Shown: one piece after another, positions 8,601 to 17,023 of the stretch
Position numbering within the stretch: the stretch's first letter is position 1
How the letters are laid out: each line of letters starts with the position of its first letter
NCBI GenBank assembly: GCA_964450755.1
Contig: CAYVDJ010000064.1
Location: forward strand, 1 to 36,186
Reading direction: 5' to 3'
Length of the DNA stretch: 36,186 bases
Origin: JAADDG01 sp964450755
GTDB lineage: Bacteria > Campylobacterota > Campylobacteria > Campylobacterales > JAADDG01
The notes under the pieces: model-generated
Told to the model about the DNA's origin: nothing
The model's database searches: none
Seen by the model: the letters and a program-made list of their open reading frames with translations, nothing else
Translations under genes and position numbers: made by a program

Positions 8601-9285
8601 ACTCAAAGGGATATATGTTTTTATAGAGTTCTCTTTGACGGTTTTTGGAATAATAATTTTAATGTATCTTTTCCCCTCCAAAAACAGATTTTTTAGAAGG
8701 AAATGGGCAAAATTGCAAAGGAGACTGATAGGTTATAAAATCGATATGAAAGGTAATATCGATGAAGAAGCCAGACTTTTGATCATAAACCATCAAAGTA
8801 TTCTCGATATCGTGGTTTTGGAAGATCTTCATCCCGCAAATCTTGCGTGGGTGGCAAAAAAAGAGATAGCCGATCTCCCTTTTTACGGTCATATCCTGAA
8901 AGCTCCAAAGATGATTGTTGTTGACAGAGAGGATAAAAAATCTTTGATTAAACTTCTAAGAGATGTGAAAGAGAGAGTTGAAAACAATCGTGTAATAGCA
9001 ATGTTCCCCGAAGGAACAAGAAGCAGGGGGGATAAACTTCTGAAATTTAAAAATGGTCCAAAATTTTTGGCACAAAAACTAAATCTCAAAGTCCAACCTG
9101 TTGTTGTTGTAAATACAAGAGCGGTTCTTGACTCCAAAACGCTTGAAGTTGATACTTCAAAACCAATCAAAGTTATCTTTTTGGATTCATTCTATCCCAA
9201 AGATAAAAAAGAGAGCTGGTATGAAGATATGAGAGAAGAGATGGGCAGGGTTTTAGCGGAAAATATAAAACTTCCATTTTCATAA
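8584..9285 (+). CDS. plsC: 1-acyl-sn-glycerol-3-phosphate acyltransferase
   Basis: PlsC acylates lysophosphatidate to phosphatidate at the inner membrane. An N-terminal membrane helix (residues ~11-30, YVFIEFSLTVFGIIILMYLF) precedes the acyltransferase domain with NHQSILD (catalytic His70, Asp75 of the HX4D motif) and FPEGTRS (141-147, phosphate binding). The 233-residue length is normal. A second ATG two codons later is also possible; GGA at 8571 is compatible with the first. It ends the operon, 9 nt from the convergent waaF stop, with no clear terminator between. Confidence 0.93.
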   Translation: MKMFSKLKGIYVFIEFSLTVFGIIILMYLFPSKNRFFRRKWAKLQRRLIGYKIDMKGNIDEEARLLIINHQSILDIVVLEDLHPANLAWVAKKEIADLPFYGHILKAPKMIVVDREDKKSLIKLLRDVKERVENNRVIAMFPEGTRSRGDKLLKFKNGPKFLAQKLNLKVQPVVVVNTRAVLDSKTLEVDTSKPIKVIFLDSFYPKDKKESWYEDMREEMGRVLAENIKLPFS

Positions 9286-9294
9286 AAATTTAAA

Positions 9295-10230
9295 TCATCG
9301 AAACTTGTCTATCTCCTTTAAAACCATTTCGCTTGTGATGCTTTTCATACATTCGTGGGTTTTGATCGGACACTCTCTTTTCATACAGGGAGAGCAGTCA
9401 AGTTCTTTTCTGAGAATGATTGCATTTGGATTTTGCCATGGACTTGTCTCTTTGTATCTTGTAGGACCGAAGATAGCTATTGTCGGTATCTTAAAGGCAC
9501 TTGCTATATGCATGGGACCGCTGTCGTTTGTGATAAACAAAGAAAGTCCGCCGATATATCTTATAAGCTCTTGCAGTGTCGTTTTTCCTGCAAGATTTTT
9601 GTAGTTTTTTATACCTTTTTTAAGAAATTCTTTTTCTATATCTGCTGCTATATCAACCTCTTCTTTTCCTCCAAAAATGATGATGTCATACTCTTTGCAA
9701 AGAGCTGTTGCGCTTTTTGCAAACTCTTTTGGATACCATCTTTTTGCACTTCCGTAGGTGGCTCCGGGATTTATACCCAGAGTTTTGTTTTTGAAAATCT
9801 CTTTTTTTGCATAGATTTTCAAATCCTTTGCTTTTGTTGAAGTATTTAGAGAACTGTTTATAAAAGAGTTGTATTTCTCTACCTGATGACCTTGATAGAG
9901 TTTTTTGTTGTACTGATACTTTTTGTCGGCATTTATGAAAAATAGTAAAAATTTTGAAGCAAAAGAACTTCTGAAACTAAAAGCCAGATCAAATTTTTTA
10001 TCGATACTTTTTGCAGTTTTATAGAGGTTTTTAAATCTCATTTTGCTTTTTTTGCTGTTGTCTGTGATACTTTGATCAAAATTCGGATGATTTTTAAAGA
10101 TTTTTGTAGAAACAAACGAACCGAAAAATGTTATTTTGGCTTCGGGATAGAGTTTTATCAGGTTCTCTATCGCAGGAGTCGTCATAACACTGTCGCCAAG
10201 CCATGTAGGGAGTTCTATAAATATATTCAT
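9295..10230 (-). CDS. waaF: ADP-heptose:LPS heptosyltransferase II (GT9)
   Basis: WaaF adds the second L-glycero-D-manno-heptose to the LPS inner core on the cytoplasmic face. GT9 features: N-terminal ELPTWLGDSVMTTPAIENL, the C-terminal nucleotide-sugar segment ITNDSGPMHIASAFKIPTIAIFGPT, and the WaaF-type Cys/His tail DCSPCMKRECPIKTHECM. The 311-residue length is near that of the family. It is the last gene of the core operon: its ATG abuts the stop codon of the preceding glycosyltransferase (TAGATG). In C. jejuni waaC and waaF bound the LOS cluster in the same way. Confidence 0.93.
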   Translation of the reverse strand: MNIFIELPTWLGDSVMTTPAIENLIKLYPEAKITFFGSFVSTKIFKNHPNFDQSITDNSKKSKMRFKNLYKTAKSIDKKFDLAFSFRSSFASKFLLFFINADKKYQYNKKLYQGHQVEKYNSFINSSLNTSTKAKDLKIYAKKEIFKNKTLGINPGATYGSAKRWYPKEFAKSATALCKEYDIIIFGGKEEVDIAADIEKEFLKKGIKNYKNLAGKTTLQELIRYIGGLSLFITNDSGPMHIASAFKIPTIAIFGPTRYKETSPWQNPNAIILRKELDCSPCMKRECPIKTHECMKSITSEMVLKEIDKFR

Positions 10231-11259
10231 CTATTTTATCCAATCTTTTATAACTTCAAGTGTCTCTTTTGCATTTTTTTCTATGGTAAAATTTTGAACT
10301 AACTTGTAATTTTTTTCTTTTATTTTTTGAAGATATTTTTCATCTGTCAGAAGTTTTTTAACTGTATCTATGATAGTAAAGTCATTTGGGTTTTTCATCA
10401 CAAAAAGTTTTTCAAGTATTTCACTTGCCCCGTTTTGTTCAGTTGTGATAACTGCGTTTTTGTAACTCATCGCTTCAAGTACCACATTTGAGAAAGGCTC
10501 GTATTTTGGGGGAAAGAGGAAGATATCACTTCTTATATAAAAGTCTTTCACATCCTCTCTTGCCCCTGTGAAAAATATGTGATCAGATAAGTTTAATTTC
10601 TTTGCAAAATCTTTATAATAGTTCAGATTCTTGTCTTTTCCTATGATAAAGGCATAAAAATCTGATTTAAGCTTTGAAAGTATAAGTAAGAACTCTTTTA
10701 CCCCTTTTCTTTCAAAGCCGCTTCCGACAAAGAGTATAACCTTTTTTTCGGGATCCAGATTAAACTCTTTATTTATCTTTTCATGGGAACTCTTTTCATC
10801 AAAGTTTTCTATCTCTATTCCGTTGTAAATAACTTTTATCTTTTTGGGATCTATTTTATAAGAATCTGTGATCTGTTTTTTTACCATTTTGGAATTGGCG
10901 ATAATAATTTTTGCTTCGGTGAATGTTTTTTTTTCAAGGTAGAGATAGACAAAATTTAAAGGATTGAATTTTCTCTTCTTTGTTTGTAAGAATATTTTAT
11001 GAACTCCATCTCCGGCTCTGTAGATGTCAGGACAGGTTATACGATCCAAAGAGAAGTAAAAACCTCTCTTTCTAAAACACACCTGCATATTAAACAAAAC
11101 AGCTTTAAGCCATGAAGCTAAAAAAGAGGGAGATTTTAAGTGTATGATTTCATAAGAGATATTCTGTTTTTTCAGTTCGTTTGTAAGCCTTAGAAGATAG
11201 TTTTCAGCTCCCCCGAAAGGATTTTCTTTCTGTCTTATAAAATATATCTTATCTCTCAA
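10231..11259 (-). CDS. GT4-family glycosyltransferase, LPS core (WaaG-like)
   Basis: A 342-residue GT-B retaining glycosyltransferase. The N-terminal half has FGGAENYLLRL, the central linker ends in VIYNGIEIENF, and the donor-binding half contains FVGSGFERKG and the EX7E motif EPFSNVVLE of GT4 enzymes. Resemblance to WaaG glucosyltransferases is suggestive (the PDIYRAGDGVH segment and placement between O-antigen ligase and WaaF), but the sugar cannot be read from sequence. Its start overlaps the upstream ligase gene by 11 nt, and waaF follows with no gap. Confidence 0.85.
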   Translation of the reverse strand: MRDKIYFIRQKENPFGGAENYLLRLTNELKKQNISYEIIHLKSPSFLASWLKAVLFNMQVCFRKRGFYFSLDRITCPDIYRAGDGVHKIFLQTKKRKFNPLNFVYLYLEKKTFTEAKIIIANSKMVKKQITDSYKIDPKKIKVIYNGIEIENFDEKSSHEKINKEFNLDPEKKVILFVGSGFERKGVKEFLLILSKLKSDFYAFIIGKDKNLNYYKDFAKKLNLSDHIFFTGAREDVKDFYIRSDIFLFPPKYEPFSNVVLEAMSYKNAVITTEQNGASEILEKLFVMKNPNDFTIIDTVKKLLTDEKYLQKIKEKNYKLVQNFTIEKNAKETLEVIKDWIK

Positions 11260-12484
11260 CTGCTTTCTCTTTTGAAAATACCAAAACTATACCGCTTAAA
11301 AAAGCAAAAAGTCCCATTGAGAAGTTTCTGTGGGATATCAAAGGTTCAGCGAAAAAGCCGAGGATAAAGATAGTTAAAAAGATATATTTGATATCCCTTA
11401 TCTGTCTGTTTGTAGTAGGAGATCGAAAAAGAAACACCAAAAACAAAACAAATATACCAAGTCCCATTACTCCTGTTTGAAGAAGGATTTGAAGATATTG
11501 GTTATGCATATGGGGAAAACCAAGTTCGGTGTAAAATCTGTATTTTCTGTCTGTTTTGGTGTATTTGTAAAATGCCGGCATTTCGCTTCCGATACCGTAA
11601 CCCAAAAGAGGTTTTTTCTTGATCATCTCCTCTGATATGATCCATGTGCCTATCCTCTGTCCTACACTTTCAAAATAATTGTCATTTTCCACAGCATCTA
11701 TCGTATTTTTTATAGTAGCTTTTACCCGATAGTTGAAATTGTCGCTTAGATGATATGCGCTAAAAAGAATTGAAAAAAGCAAAAATCCCAAAAGTATCAA
11801 GGATTTCAGACTAAATCTGTAATAAAGATAAACAACAACACCGACAGCGGCTATAAAAGCGATTTGTCCGGTTCTGCCGTTTATCAAAAAGAGATTGCCG
11901 CTTAAAAGTATAAAAAGAAACAGATCAAAAAATCTTCTTCCTTTGTTGAGATTATTGTTTAAAATACGGTGTAAAAGAAAAGCCGCTCCTATTGCCAAAA
12001 ATATACTGTAAACGATATGATGCATGATAGGAGAGGGATTTTGGGGTAAAACTCCATGCAATGAGATAAATTCAAAAAATACCCCGTAAGAGATCAAAGA
12101 ACTTATCGCAAGACCGACTATAAAAGTCTTTATGGCATATTTTGCATACTTTTTCTCTATGATCGCCGCATAAGCCAAAAATGCCCAAAGATACATATAC
12201 TTTCTCAATATATCTATGGCATTGTCTATATACAGGGGATTTGTCCAAAGTATGGAGATTGTACTGAAAATCAAAAAGAGGAGAAAAAAAAAGACAGGTT
12301 TTTCTTTGAAGATCGAAAAATCTTTTGTTCTTATTATCTTTTGAATCCAGACGGCAAAGATTAAAATAGAGAAAAAAGATATTGCAGCACGGGAAAGAGG
12401 AAGCAAAAATCCGTAAACAACAAAACTGTAATTTGCAAGTCTGTCAAGATTTTCAACCGATAAAATATCTTTTAATCGTCTCAT
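11249..12484 (-). CDS. O-antigen ligase family membrane protein (WaaL/Wzy_C)
   Basis: A 411-residue polytopic membrane protein with about 10-12 hydrophobic segments and one larger periplasmic loop at about residues 245-325. The loop carries the Wzy_C/WaaL hallmarks: RIGTW, PLLGYGIGSEMP and HMHNQYLQILLQTGVMGL, with a conserved His and the Gly-rich motif. WaaL transfers polymer from undecaprenyl diphosphate to lipid A-core in the periplasm; the related Wzy polymerase cannot be excluded, but location inside the core operon favours ligase. Its ATG lies three bases after the GT2 stop (TGATAAATG) without its own clear ribosome site, indicating reinitiation. Confidence 0.8.
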   Translation of the reverse strand: MRRLKDILSVENLDRLANYSFVVYGFLLPLSRAAISFFSILIFAVWIQKIIRTKDFSIFKEKPVFFFLLFLIFSTISILWTNPLYIDNAIDILRKYMYLWAFLAYAAIIEKKYAKYAIKTFIVGLAISSLISYGVFFEFISLHGVLPQNPSPIMHHIVYSIFLAIGAAFLLHRILNNNLNKGRRFFDLFLFILLSGNLFLINGRTGQIAFIAAVGVVVYLYYRFSLKSLILLGFLLFSILFSAYHLSDNFNYRVKATIKNTIDAVENDNYFESVGQRIGTWIISEEMIKKKPLLGYGIGSEMPAFYKYTKTDRKYRFYTELGFPHMHNQYLQILLQTGVMGLGIFVLFLVFLFRSPTTNRQIRDIKYIFLTIFILGFFAEPLISHRNFSMGLFAFLSGIVLVFSKEKAVER

Positions 12485-12487
12485 TTA

Positions 12488-13210
12488 TCAAAAACTCTTT
12501 TTTATATATTTCCAAAATGTATATTGAGCGTATAATTTTGCTATAACAAATCCTCTCCAACCCTCCAAAAAACCGAGTTTTAAAATATAAAGCCTAAAAA
12601 AAGTCCAGGGAGGATTGATCAAAGCTTTTAATCTGTTTGGTTTGCTGTTGAGAGTTGAGTATCTGTTTTGTTTTGTTATAAATTCCTCCACATTTTCGTA
12701 AGCGAAGTGTATCATATAATTCTTTAAATAAGAAGTTTTGTTTTTCTCTATGACAACTTTTTCATGAACTTCATCATCACTGAATTTTGCCTCTTTTTTA
12801 TCAAATAATCTAATCGTATAATCAGGATAGAGTCCGCATCTTTTTACAGGTTTACCAAAAAAACAGTTAAGACGAGGTACAAAATAGGCACTGTATTTTG
12901 GTTTTTCAAGCAGATTTAAAAGTTCTTTTTGAAGTTTGTCGCTTATAACTTCATCACTGTCAAGCACAAAAACCCATCTGTTTTTTGCAAGATCGACGGC
13001 TCTTTGTTTCTGTCTGCCAAAACCCATCCAATCTTCCTGATATATCTTTGCTTTGTATTTTTGGGCTATCTGGATTGTCTGATCAGATGAATTACTGTCA
13101 ACTATAACTATCTCATCCGCAAAAAGGCAGGAAGAGAGGACGCGATCTAAATATTTTTGACTGTTATAGGTGATCAGTACGATAGAGAGTCTATTTGTAG
13201 ATGTGTTCAT
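12488..13210 (-). CDS. GT2-family glycosyltransferase (WaaE-like, LPS core)
   Basis: A 240-residue GT-A inverting glycosyltransferase. It begins LSIVLITYNSQKYLDRVL, has IVDSNSSDQT and the metal-binding DXD as LDSDE (Asp84, Asp86), and resembles the WaaE/KdtX beta-1,4-glucosyltransferase subgroup (GFGRQKQRAVDLA, then PDYTIRLFDK). I place the start at the ATG at 13208-13210, preceded by GATGGA; an in-frame ATG 13 codons earlier would read deep inside the lpxL end and gives non-family residues. It still overlaps lpxL by 20 nt, so translation is coupled. Probable role: adding a hexose to inner-core heptose. Confidence 0.85.
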   Translation of the reverse strand: MNTSTNRLSIVLITYNSQKYLDRVLSSCLFADEIVIVDSNSSDQTIQIAQKYKAKIYQEDWMGFGRQKQRAVDLAKNRWVFVLDSDEVISDKLQKELLNLLEKPKYSAYFVPRLNCFFGKPVKRCGLYPDYTIRLFDKKEAKFSDDEVHEKVVIEKNKTSYLKNYMIHFAYENVEEFITKQNRYSTLNSKPNRLKALINPPWTFFRLYILKLGFLEGWRGFVIAKLYAQYTFWKYIKKSF

Positions 13211-14081
13211 ATCGGTTTTTCCATCGTCTGTGAAACCAAAACCACTCATCGGGTTTTTGACGGATAACTTTTTCGGTGATGAGAGCCTGTGCCTGGGTTG
13301 ATCTTAGTATATCCTCTTTTGAATCAGATGTTTTTGGAGTTATGATAGGTTCATACAGTGTCAGAGTATATTTTTTATAATCATCTGTCGTTATATAAAG
13401 AGGGATGATAACAGCATCAAATTTTCTTGCAAGAAGTGCCGCACTTGGAGTATGTCTTGCTTTTTTGTTGAAAAAATCGATCAAAACTCCCTCATCTTCG
13501 GCTGTGTTTTGATCAACCAAAAGACCTATTTTTCTACCATCTTTGAGAGCTTTCATCAGATTTTTCATTGCCCCTTTTTTATCAAACATTCTTATATCAA
13601 ACTGCTCTCTGTTTTTTTTGAGGATTTTATCCATCGTGGGAGAATCAAGTTTTCTGCCGACTGCCGTCATAGAGCCAAAAAACGCTCCGGCACTAAGAGC
13701 CGCAAGTTCCCAGTTACCGTAATGTGCGGTTATAAAGATGATCTTTTTGTCCTCTTTCAAAGCATTTGTCAGATAGTGTCTGTTTTTGACTTTTACCTTT
13801 TTCTCAAGTTCCTCTTTGGAAATTCCCTGATTTTTTACAAAATCCGCAAGATTGTATATGAGATTTTTATAACATTTTTTTATGATTCTTTTTTTTTCTT
13901 CATCTGAGAGTTCATTTCCAAAAGCAAAATCAAGATTGACTCTTACTACTTTTTTATGTTTTTGATCTATGAAATAGGTAAAATGATACAAAATATTTAA
14001 AACAGGATGTAAAATAAAATCAGGAGTTTTTTTTGTTATAAATTGAAAAATCAGAAAAGAAATATAATATATTTTATCCAT
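13191..14081 (-). CDS. Lipid A late acyltransferase (LpxL/HtrB family)
   Basis: A 296-residue LABLAT-family enzyme that adds a secondary acyl chain to the lipid A precursor at the inner membrane. An N-terminal hydrophobic helix (residues ~5-35) is followed by the HX4E catalytic motif HYGNWE (His120, Glu125), GLLVDQN near 200, and the C-terminal EWFWFHRRWKNR motif that is near-diagnostic. C. jejuni has htrB right after waaC in the LOS cluster, the same order as here. It overlaps waaC by 8 nt. LpxL and LpxM types cannot be told apart here. Confidence 0.92.
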   Translation of the reverse strand: MDKIYYISFLIFQFITKKTPDFILHPVLNILYHFTYFIDQKHKKVVRVNLDFAFGNELSDEEKKRIIKKCYKNLIYNLADFVKNQGISKEELEKKVKVKNRHYLTNALKEDKKIIFITAHYGNWELAALSAGAFFGSMTAVGRKLDSPTMDKILKKNREQFDIRMFDKKGAMKNLMKALKDGRKIGLLVDQNTAEDEGVLIDFFNKKARHTPSAALLARKFDAVIIPLYITTDDYKKYTLTLYEPIITPKTSDSKEDILRSTQAQALITEKVIRQKPDEWFWFHRRWKNRYEHIYK

Positions 14082-15075
14082 TTAGTAACTTTTCAGCCTT
14101 TTTTATGATTTTTAACGGATCTATGTTTTTGATACAGAGATCATTTTTACAGAGTCTTTTCGGATCTATCTCTTTGGAACAATCTATTGTAAGATTGATA
14201 GGTGTTTTAAAAGTATTGCGAAAACTCGGTGTAGGACCGAATATCGTAATACTCGGACGGTTTAATGCCCATGCCATGTGGGTAGGACCGCTGTCCGCTC
14301 CGATAACAAGATCACTCTTTGATATTATAGCCTTTAATTGATTTATATTCAATTTGGGAAGCATTTTGGCAGGAGAGTTGTCTTCGATAAATTTTGCAGC
14401 CTTCTTCTCATCCTCATTTCCCCAACAAATCAAAATATTTGAATCAAGATTTTTTGCTATCTTTATAAAATGCTCTTTTGGATAGATTTTGCTTTTCCAG
14501 CTTGAACCGACTATAAAAAGAGTGTTTTTTCTGTTTTTATCCAAAAATTCAGCTGTTGATTTTAAATCCTCATTTCCAAAAAACAAAAAGGGTTTTTTGT
14601 TCAGTATCTGCTCTTTTGTAAACTCAAAGCCAAGAGCCAAAGAGACCAGTTTTAAGTTTCTGATGATTATGTTCTCTTCGTAGGGGATATGATAACTTTT
14701 TGAATATAAAAAGGATGCCAGTGATTCACGGGTGGAGTTTTTATCAAAACCGACACAGACTTTGCCAAGAGTTTTGGCAATAAATGCCGATTTTATAAGA
14801 CCTTGAAGATCGATAACTATATCATATCGTTCCCTTTTGTAAAGCTTAATTTTTTTTAATTCGTCTATTATTAATTTTTTTTGCTTTTTTATTGATTTTA
14901 GGTTTAAAGTTTTGATATTATCCGTTTGATGATTATGAGCAAGAAGAGATGCAAATGTCTCTTCGACGATCCAATCAATTTTACTGTTTGGAATATTTTG
15001 TTTAATAAATTGTAAAACGATCATACTGTGTACGATATCGCCGAGTGCTGAAAGTTTGACAATAGCTATGCGCAT
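14074..15075 (-). CDS. waaC: LPS heptosyltransferase I (GT9)
   Basis: WaaC transfers the first heptose onto Kdo of the LPS inner core. The start is the diagnostic MRIAIVKLSALGDIVHSM. GT9 donor-site motifs VGSSWKSKIYP and GADSGPTHMAWALNRPSITIFGPT are present. I choose the ATG at 15073-15075, giving the canonical N-terminus (333 aa), over one two codons upstream; AAAGA lies six bases before the chosen ATG. First gene of the six-gene core operon, with TATATT about 30 nt upstream. Confidence 0.94.
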   Translation of the reverse strand: MRIAIVKLSALGDIVHSMIVLQFIKQNIPNSKIDWIVEETFASLLAHNHQTDNIKTLNLKSIKKQKKLIIDELKKIKLYKRERYDIVIDLQGLIKSAFIAKTLGKVCVGFDKNSTRESLASFLYSKSYHIPYEENIIIRNLKLVSLALGFEFTKEQILNKKPFLFFGNEDLKSTAEFLDKNRKNTLFIVGSSWKSKIYPKEHFIKIAKNLDSNILICWGNEDEKKAAKFIEDNSPAKMLPKLNINQLKAIISKSDLVIGADSGPTHMAWALNRPSITIFGPTPSFRNTFKTPINLTIDCSKEIDPKRLCKNDLCIKNIDPLKIIKKAEKLLNG

Positions 15076-15103
15076 AAACATTCTTTAACAAAAAATAAGG
15101 TAA

Positions 15104-15109
15104 AATATA
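15104..15109 (-). promoter_or_regulatory. Candidate -10 box of the waaC-waaF operon
   Basis: The minus strand reads TATATT here, about 29 nt upstream of the waaC ATG, leaving a short 5' UTR. The divergent gap to the VanZ-like gene is about 110 nt and AT-rich. I see no other structure in it that I trust. Confidence 0.4.
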
Positions 15110-15189
15110 GTTGAAAGAGAAAATAATAAATAGCCAAAGGTGCAATCCTTATAAAAATATTTTTGTTATTATAGAATGAAGGAGAGAAG

Positions 15190-15600
15190 TTGTCAAATAT
15201 TTTTAGAATTTCTTTTTTCATAGCGATAGGGACAATGTTCTTTTTTGCTTTTCACAATTTCAGCTATCAACACAGACCTTTTTTTTATTTCTTGATTAAT
15301 TTTAATGATAAACTAAATCATATAATATCTTTTGTAATTTTAGCATTTCTTTTGGAAAAAGCCTACAATATAAAAAATATCTGGTTGAATGCTTCTTTTT
15401 TACTCTGTATCGGTGCTTTTATAGAAGTTTACCAACTTTTTTTTGTACCCGGCAGAAGTTTCAGTCTGAAAGATTTTTTGGCTGATATTATAGGAGTGTC
15501 TGCATATTTGATACTTAAAAAAGCTTATGTTTATAAACTCGAAAGAAAAAAGGTATATAAAATAGACAATATGAAATTTAAAACATTAGCCAAAGTTTAA
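15190..15600 (+). CDS. VanZ-like family small membrane protein
   Basis: A 136-residue protein with four hydrophobic segments (about residues 5-20, 38-52, 68-84, 98-112). The end SFSLKDFLADIIGVSAYLILKK matches the VanZ-like pattern of a conserved Asp before the last helix, and NFNDKLNHIISFVILAFLL matches its second helix. Translation must begin at TTG (15190): GGAGAG lies four bases upstream, and the nearby ATG at 15177 is in another frame that closes quickly. VanZ-like proteins are widespread and mostly of unknown function; no glycopeptide resistance is implied. Confidence 0.8.
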   Translation: MSNIFRISFFIAIGTMFFFAFHNFSYQHRPFFYFLINFNDKLNHIISFVILAFLLEKAYNIKNIWLNASFLLCIGAFIEVYQLFFVPGRSFSLKDFLADIIGVSAYLILKKAYVYKLERKKVYKIDNMKFKTLAKV

Positions 15601-15603
15601 AAC

Positions 15604-16389
15604 ATGATATCTGTTTTTGACTGTGAAACGATTCCCGATGCGGAACTTATCAGAAAAACCTACGGTTTTGAAGGTGATGATCCGCAAATTTCAAATCAGG
15701 CTCTAAAAGCACAGGAGGAAAAAACAGGCTCTTCTTTTCTTCCTCCGCCTTACCATAAAGTAGTTGCAATTTCTGCTGTTATCTGTGATGATTACGGTAA
15801 TTTTAAAAAAGTCAGTTCTATCAACGGAGATAACGAAAAAGACCTGATAAAACAGTTTTTGGCTTTTATAGACAATAAAAATCCCAAACTTATCAGCTTT
15901 AACGGGCGTACTTTTGATATTCCGATGCTGATGATAAGAGCGATGAAATACAATCTCTCATGTCCTGCCTACTTTGAAAAAGAGAACAGAGAACTTAACA
16001 AAAGCAAATGGGATAATTACAGAGCCAGATATTCGGATAGATTTCATGTGGATTTGATGGATCATATTGCGGAATTTGGTGCTGTAAGAGGTTTGAAACT
16101 TGATACGGTATGTACGCTTATAGGCGCTCCGGGCAAATATGATGTAAGCGGAGATCAAGTACTTGAATTGTATTATAACGGCGAGATTGAAAAGATTAGA
16201 GAGTATTGTGAAAGCGATGTTTTAAATACCTACTGGCTCTATTTACAATATGAACTTTTAAAAGGGAATCTTATTTTAAAAGATTATATGACAAATCTTT
16301 TGCAAATGTCCGAATCTTTATCCGATGAGAGAGGTTACAGTACTGTTTTTAAAGAGTATGTGGAAAAAAAGATAAAAGAGGAAATATGA
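15604..16389 (+). CDS. Predicted 3'-5' exonuclease related to the PolB exonuclease domain
   Basis: A 261-residue DnaQ-like (DEDDy) nuclease of the DNA_pol_B_exo2 family. Exo I is FDCETIPD (Asp6, Glu8); exo II lies in LISFNGRTFDIPML (about residues 99-112); exo III is YCESDVLNTY (Tyr-x3-Asp, about 199-208). The stretch RYSDRFHVDLMDHIAEFGA is also typical. No polymerase domain is present, so it is a stand-alone exonuclease; its cellular substrate is not known. It starts 3 nt after the VanZ-like gene and overlaps hisH by 4 nt (ATGA), so the three form an operon. Confidence 0.88.
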   Translation: MISVFDCETIPDAELIRKTYGFEGDDPQISNQALKAQEEKTGSSFLPPPYHKVVAISAVICDDYGNFKKVSSINGDNEKDLIKQFLAFIDNKNPKLISFNGRTFDIPMLMIRAMKYNLSCPAYFEKENRELNKSKWDNYRARYSDRFHVDLMDHIAEFGAVRGLKLDTVCTLIGAPGKYDVSGDQVLELYYNGEIEKIREYCESDVLNTYWLYLQYELLKGNLILKDYMTNLLQMSESLSDERGYSTVFKEYVEKKIKEEI

Positions 16390-16997
16390 TCGCTGTTATT
16401 GATTACAATATGGGCAATTTAAGAAGTGTTAAAAATGCTTTTGAAAAGATAGGGAAAGATGTAGCGATAGTAAAGGATGCCGAAAAACTAAAAGATTTTG
16501 ACAAGATTATACTGCCCGGTGTCGGAGCTTTCGGCGATGCGATGGAACATCTGAAAAAAAGTGCAATGGATGAAGCCGTAAAAGATTTTGTAAAAAGCGG
16601 AAAACCTCTGCTTGGAATCTGTCTTGGTATGCAGCTTCTTTTTGAAAAAAGCGAAGAGTTTGGAACGCATAAAGGACTTTCTTTGATAAAGGGAGAGGTT
16701 GTAAAGTTTGATCCTTCAAAGTTTGACAAAAAACTGAAAATACCTCACATAGGTTGGAATGAACTTTTTATCCAAAAAGAGACACCGATTTTCAAAGATA
16801 TACCAAATCCTTTTTATACATATTTTGTTCACAGTTACCATGTTGTATGTGATGATAAATATGCTGTCGGAAAAACGATATACGGATATGAATTTGTAAG
16901 TGCCGTTCAAAATGAAAATATTTTCGGCATACAGCCTCATCCGGAAAAATCACATGAAAACGGATTGAAAATAATCAAAAATTTTGCAGAGTTTTAA
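16386..16997 (+). CDS. hisH: Imidazole glycerol phosphate synthase glutaminase subunit HisH
   Basis: HisH supplies ammonia to HisF for imidazole glycerol phosphate formation in histidine synthesis. The class I amidotransferase triad is visible: Cys79 in GICLGMQLLF, and His185 with Glu187 in PHPEKS. The N-terminus IAVIDYNMGNLRSVKNAF and PGVGAFGDAM are HisH-specific. The 203-residue length is normal. The ATG overlaps the exonuclease stop. hisF is not in the window, and hisA lies 3 kb downstream behind three unrelated genes. Confidence 0.97.
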   Translation: MIAVIDYNMGNLRSVKNAFEKIGKDVAIVKDAEKLKDFDKIILPGVGAFGDAMEHLKKSAMDEAVKDFVKSGKPLLGICLGMQLLFEKSEEFGTHKGLSLIKGEVVKFDPSKFDKKLKIPHIGWNELFIQKETPIFKDIPNPFYTYFVHSYHVVCDDKYAVGKTIYGYEFVSAVQNENIFGIQPHPEKSHENGLKIIKNFAEF

Positions 16998-17023
16998 AAA
17001 CGATATATTTTTAGAGGATGAAA

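Noticed and set aside
9305..10302. Plus-strand Cys/Phe-rich frames up to 161 codons opposite waaF
   Set aside because: They mirror the waaF codons; waaF has all GT9 motifs and operon context.
13211..13249. Upstream ATG for the GT2 gene (13 extra codons)
   Set aside because: These codons lie within the lpxL 3' end, give non-family residues, and the ATG at 13210 has its own ribosome site.
15121..15180. Small hairpin AAGG-TGCAAT-CCTT before the VanZ-like gene as a riboswitch
   Set aside because: Only a 4-bp stem and no recognisable aptamer core.
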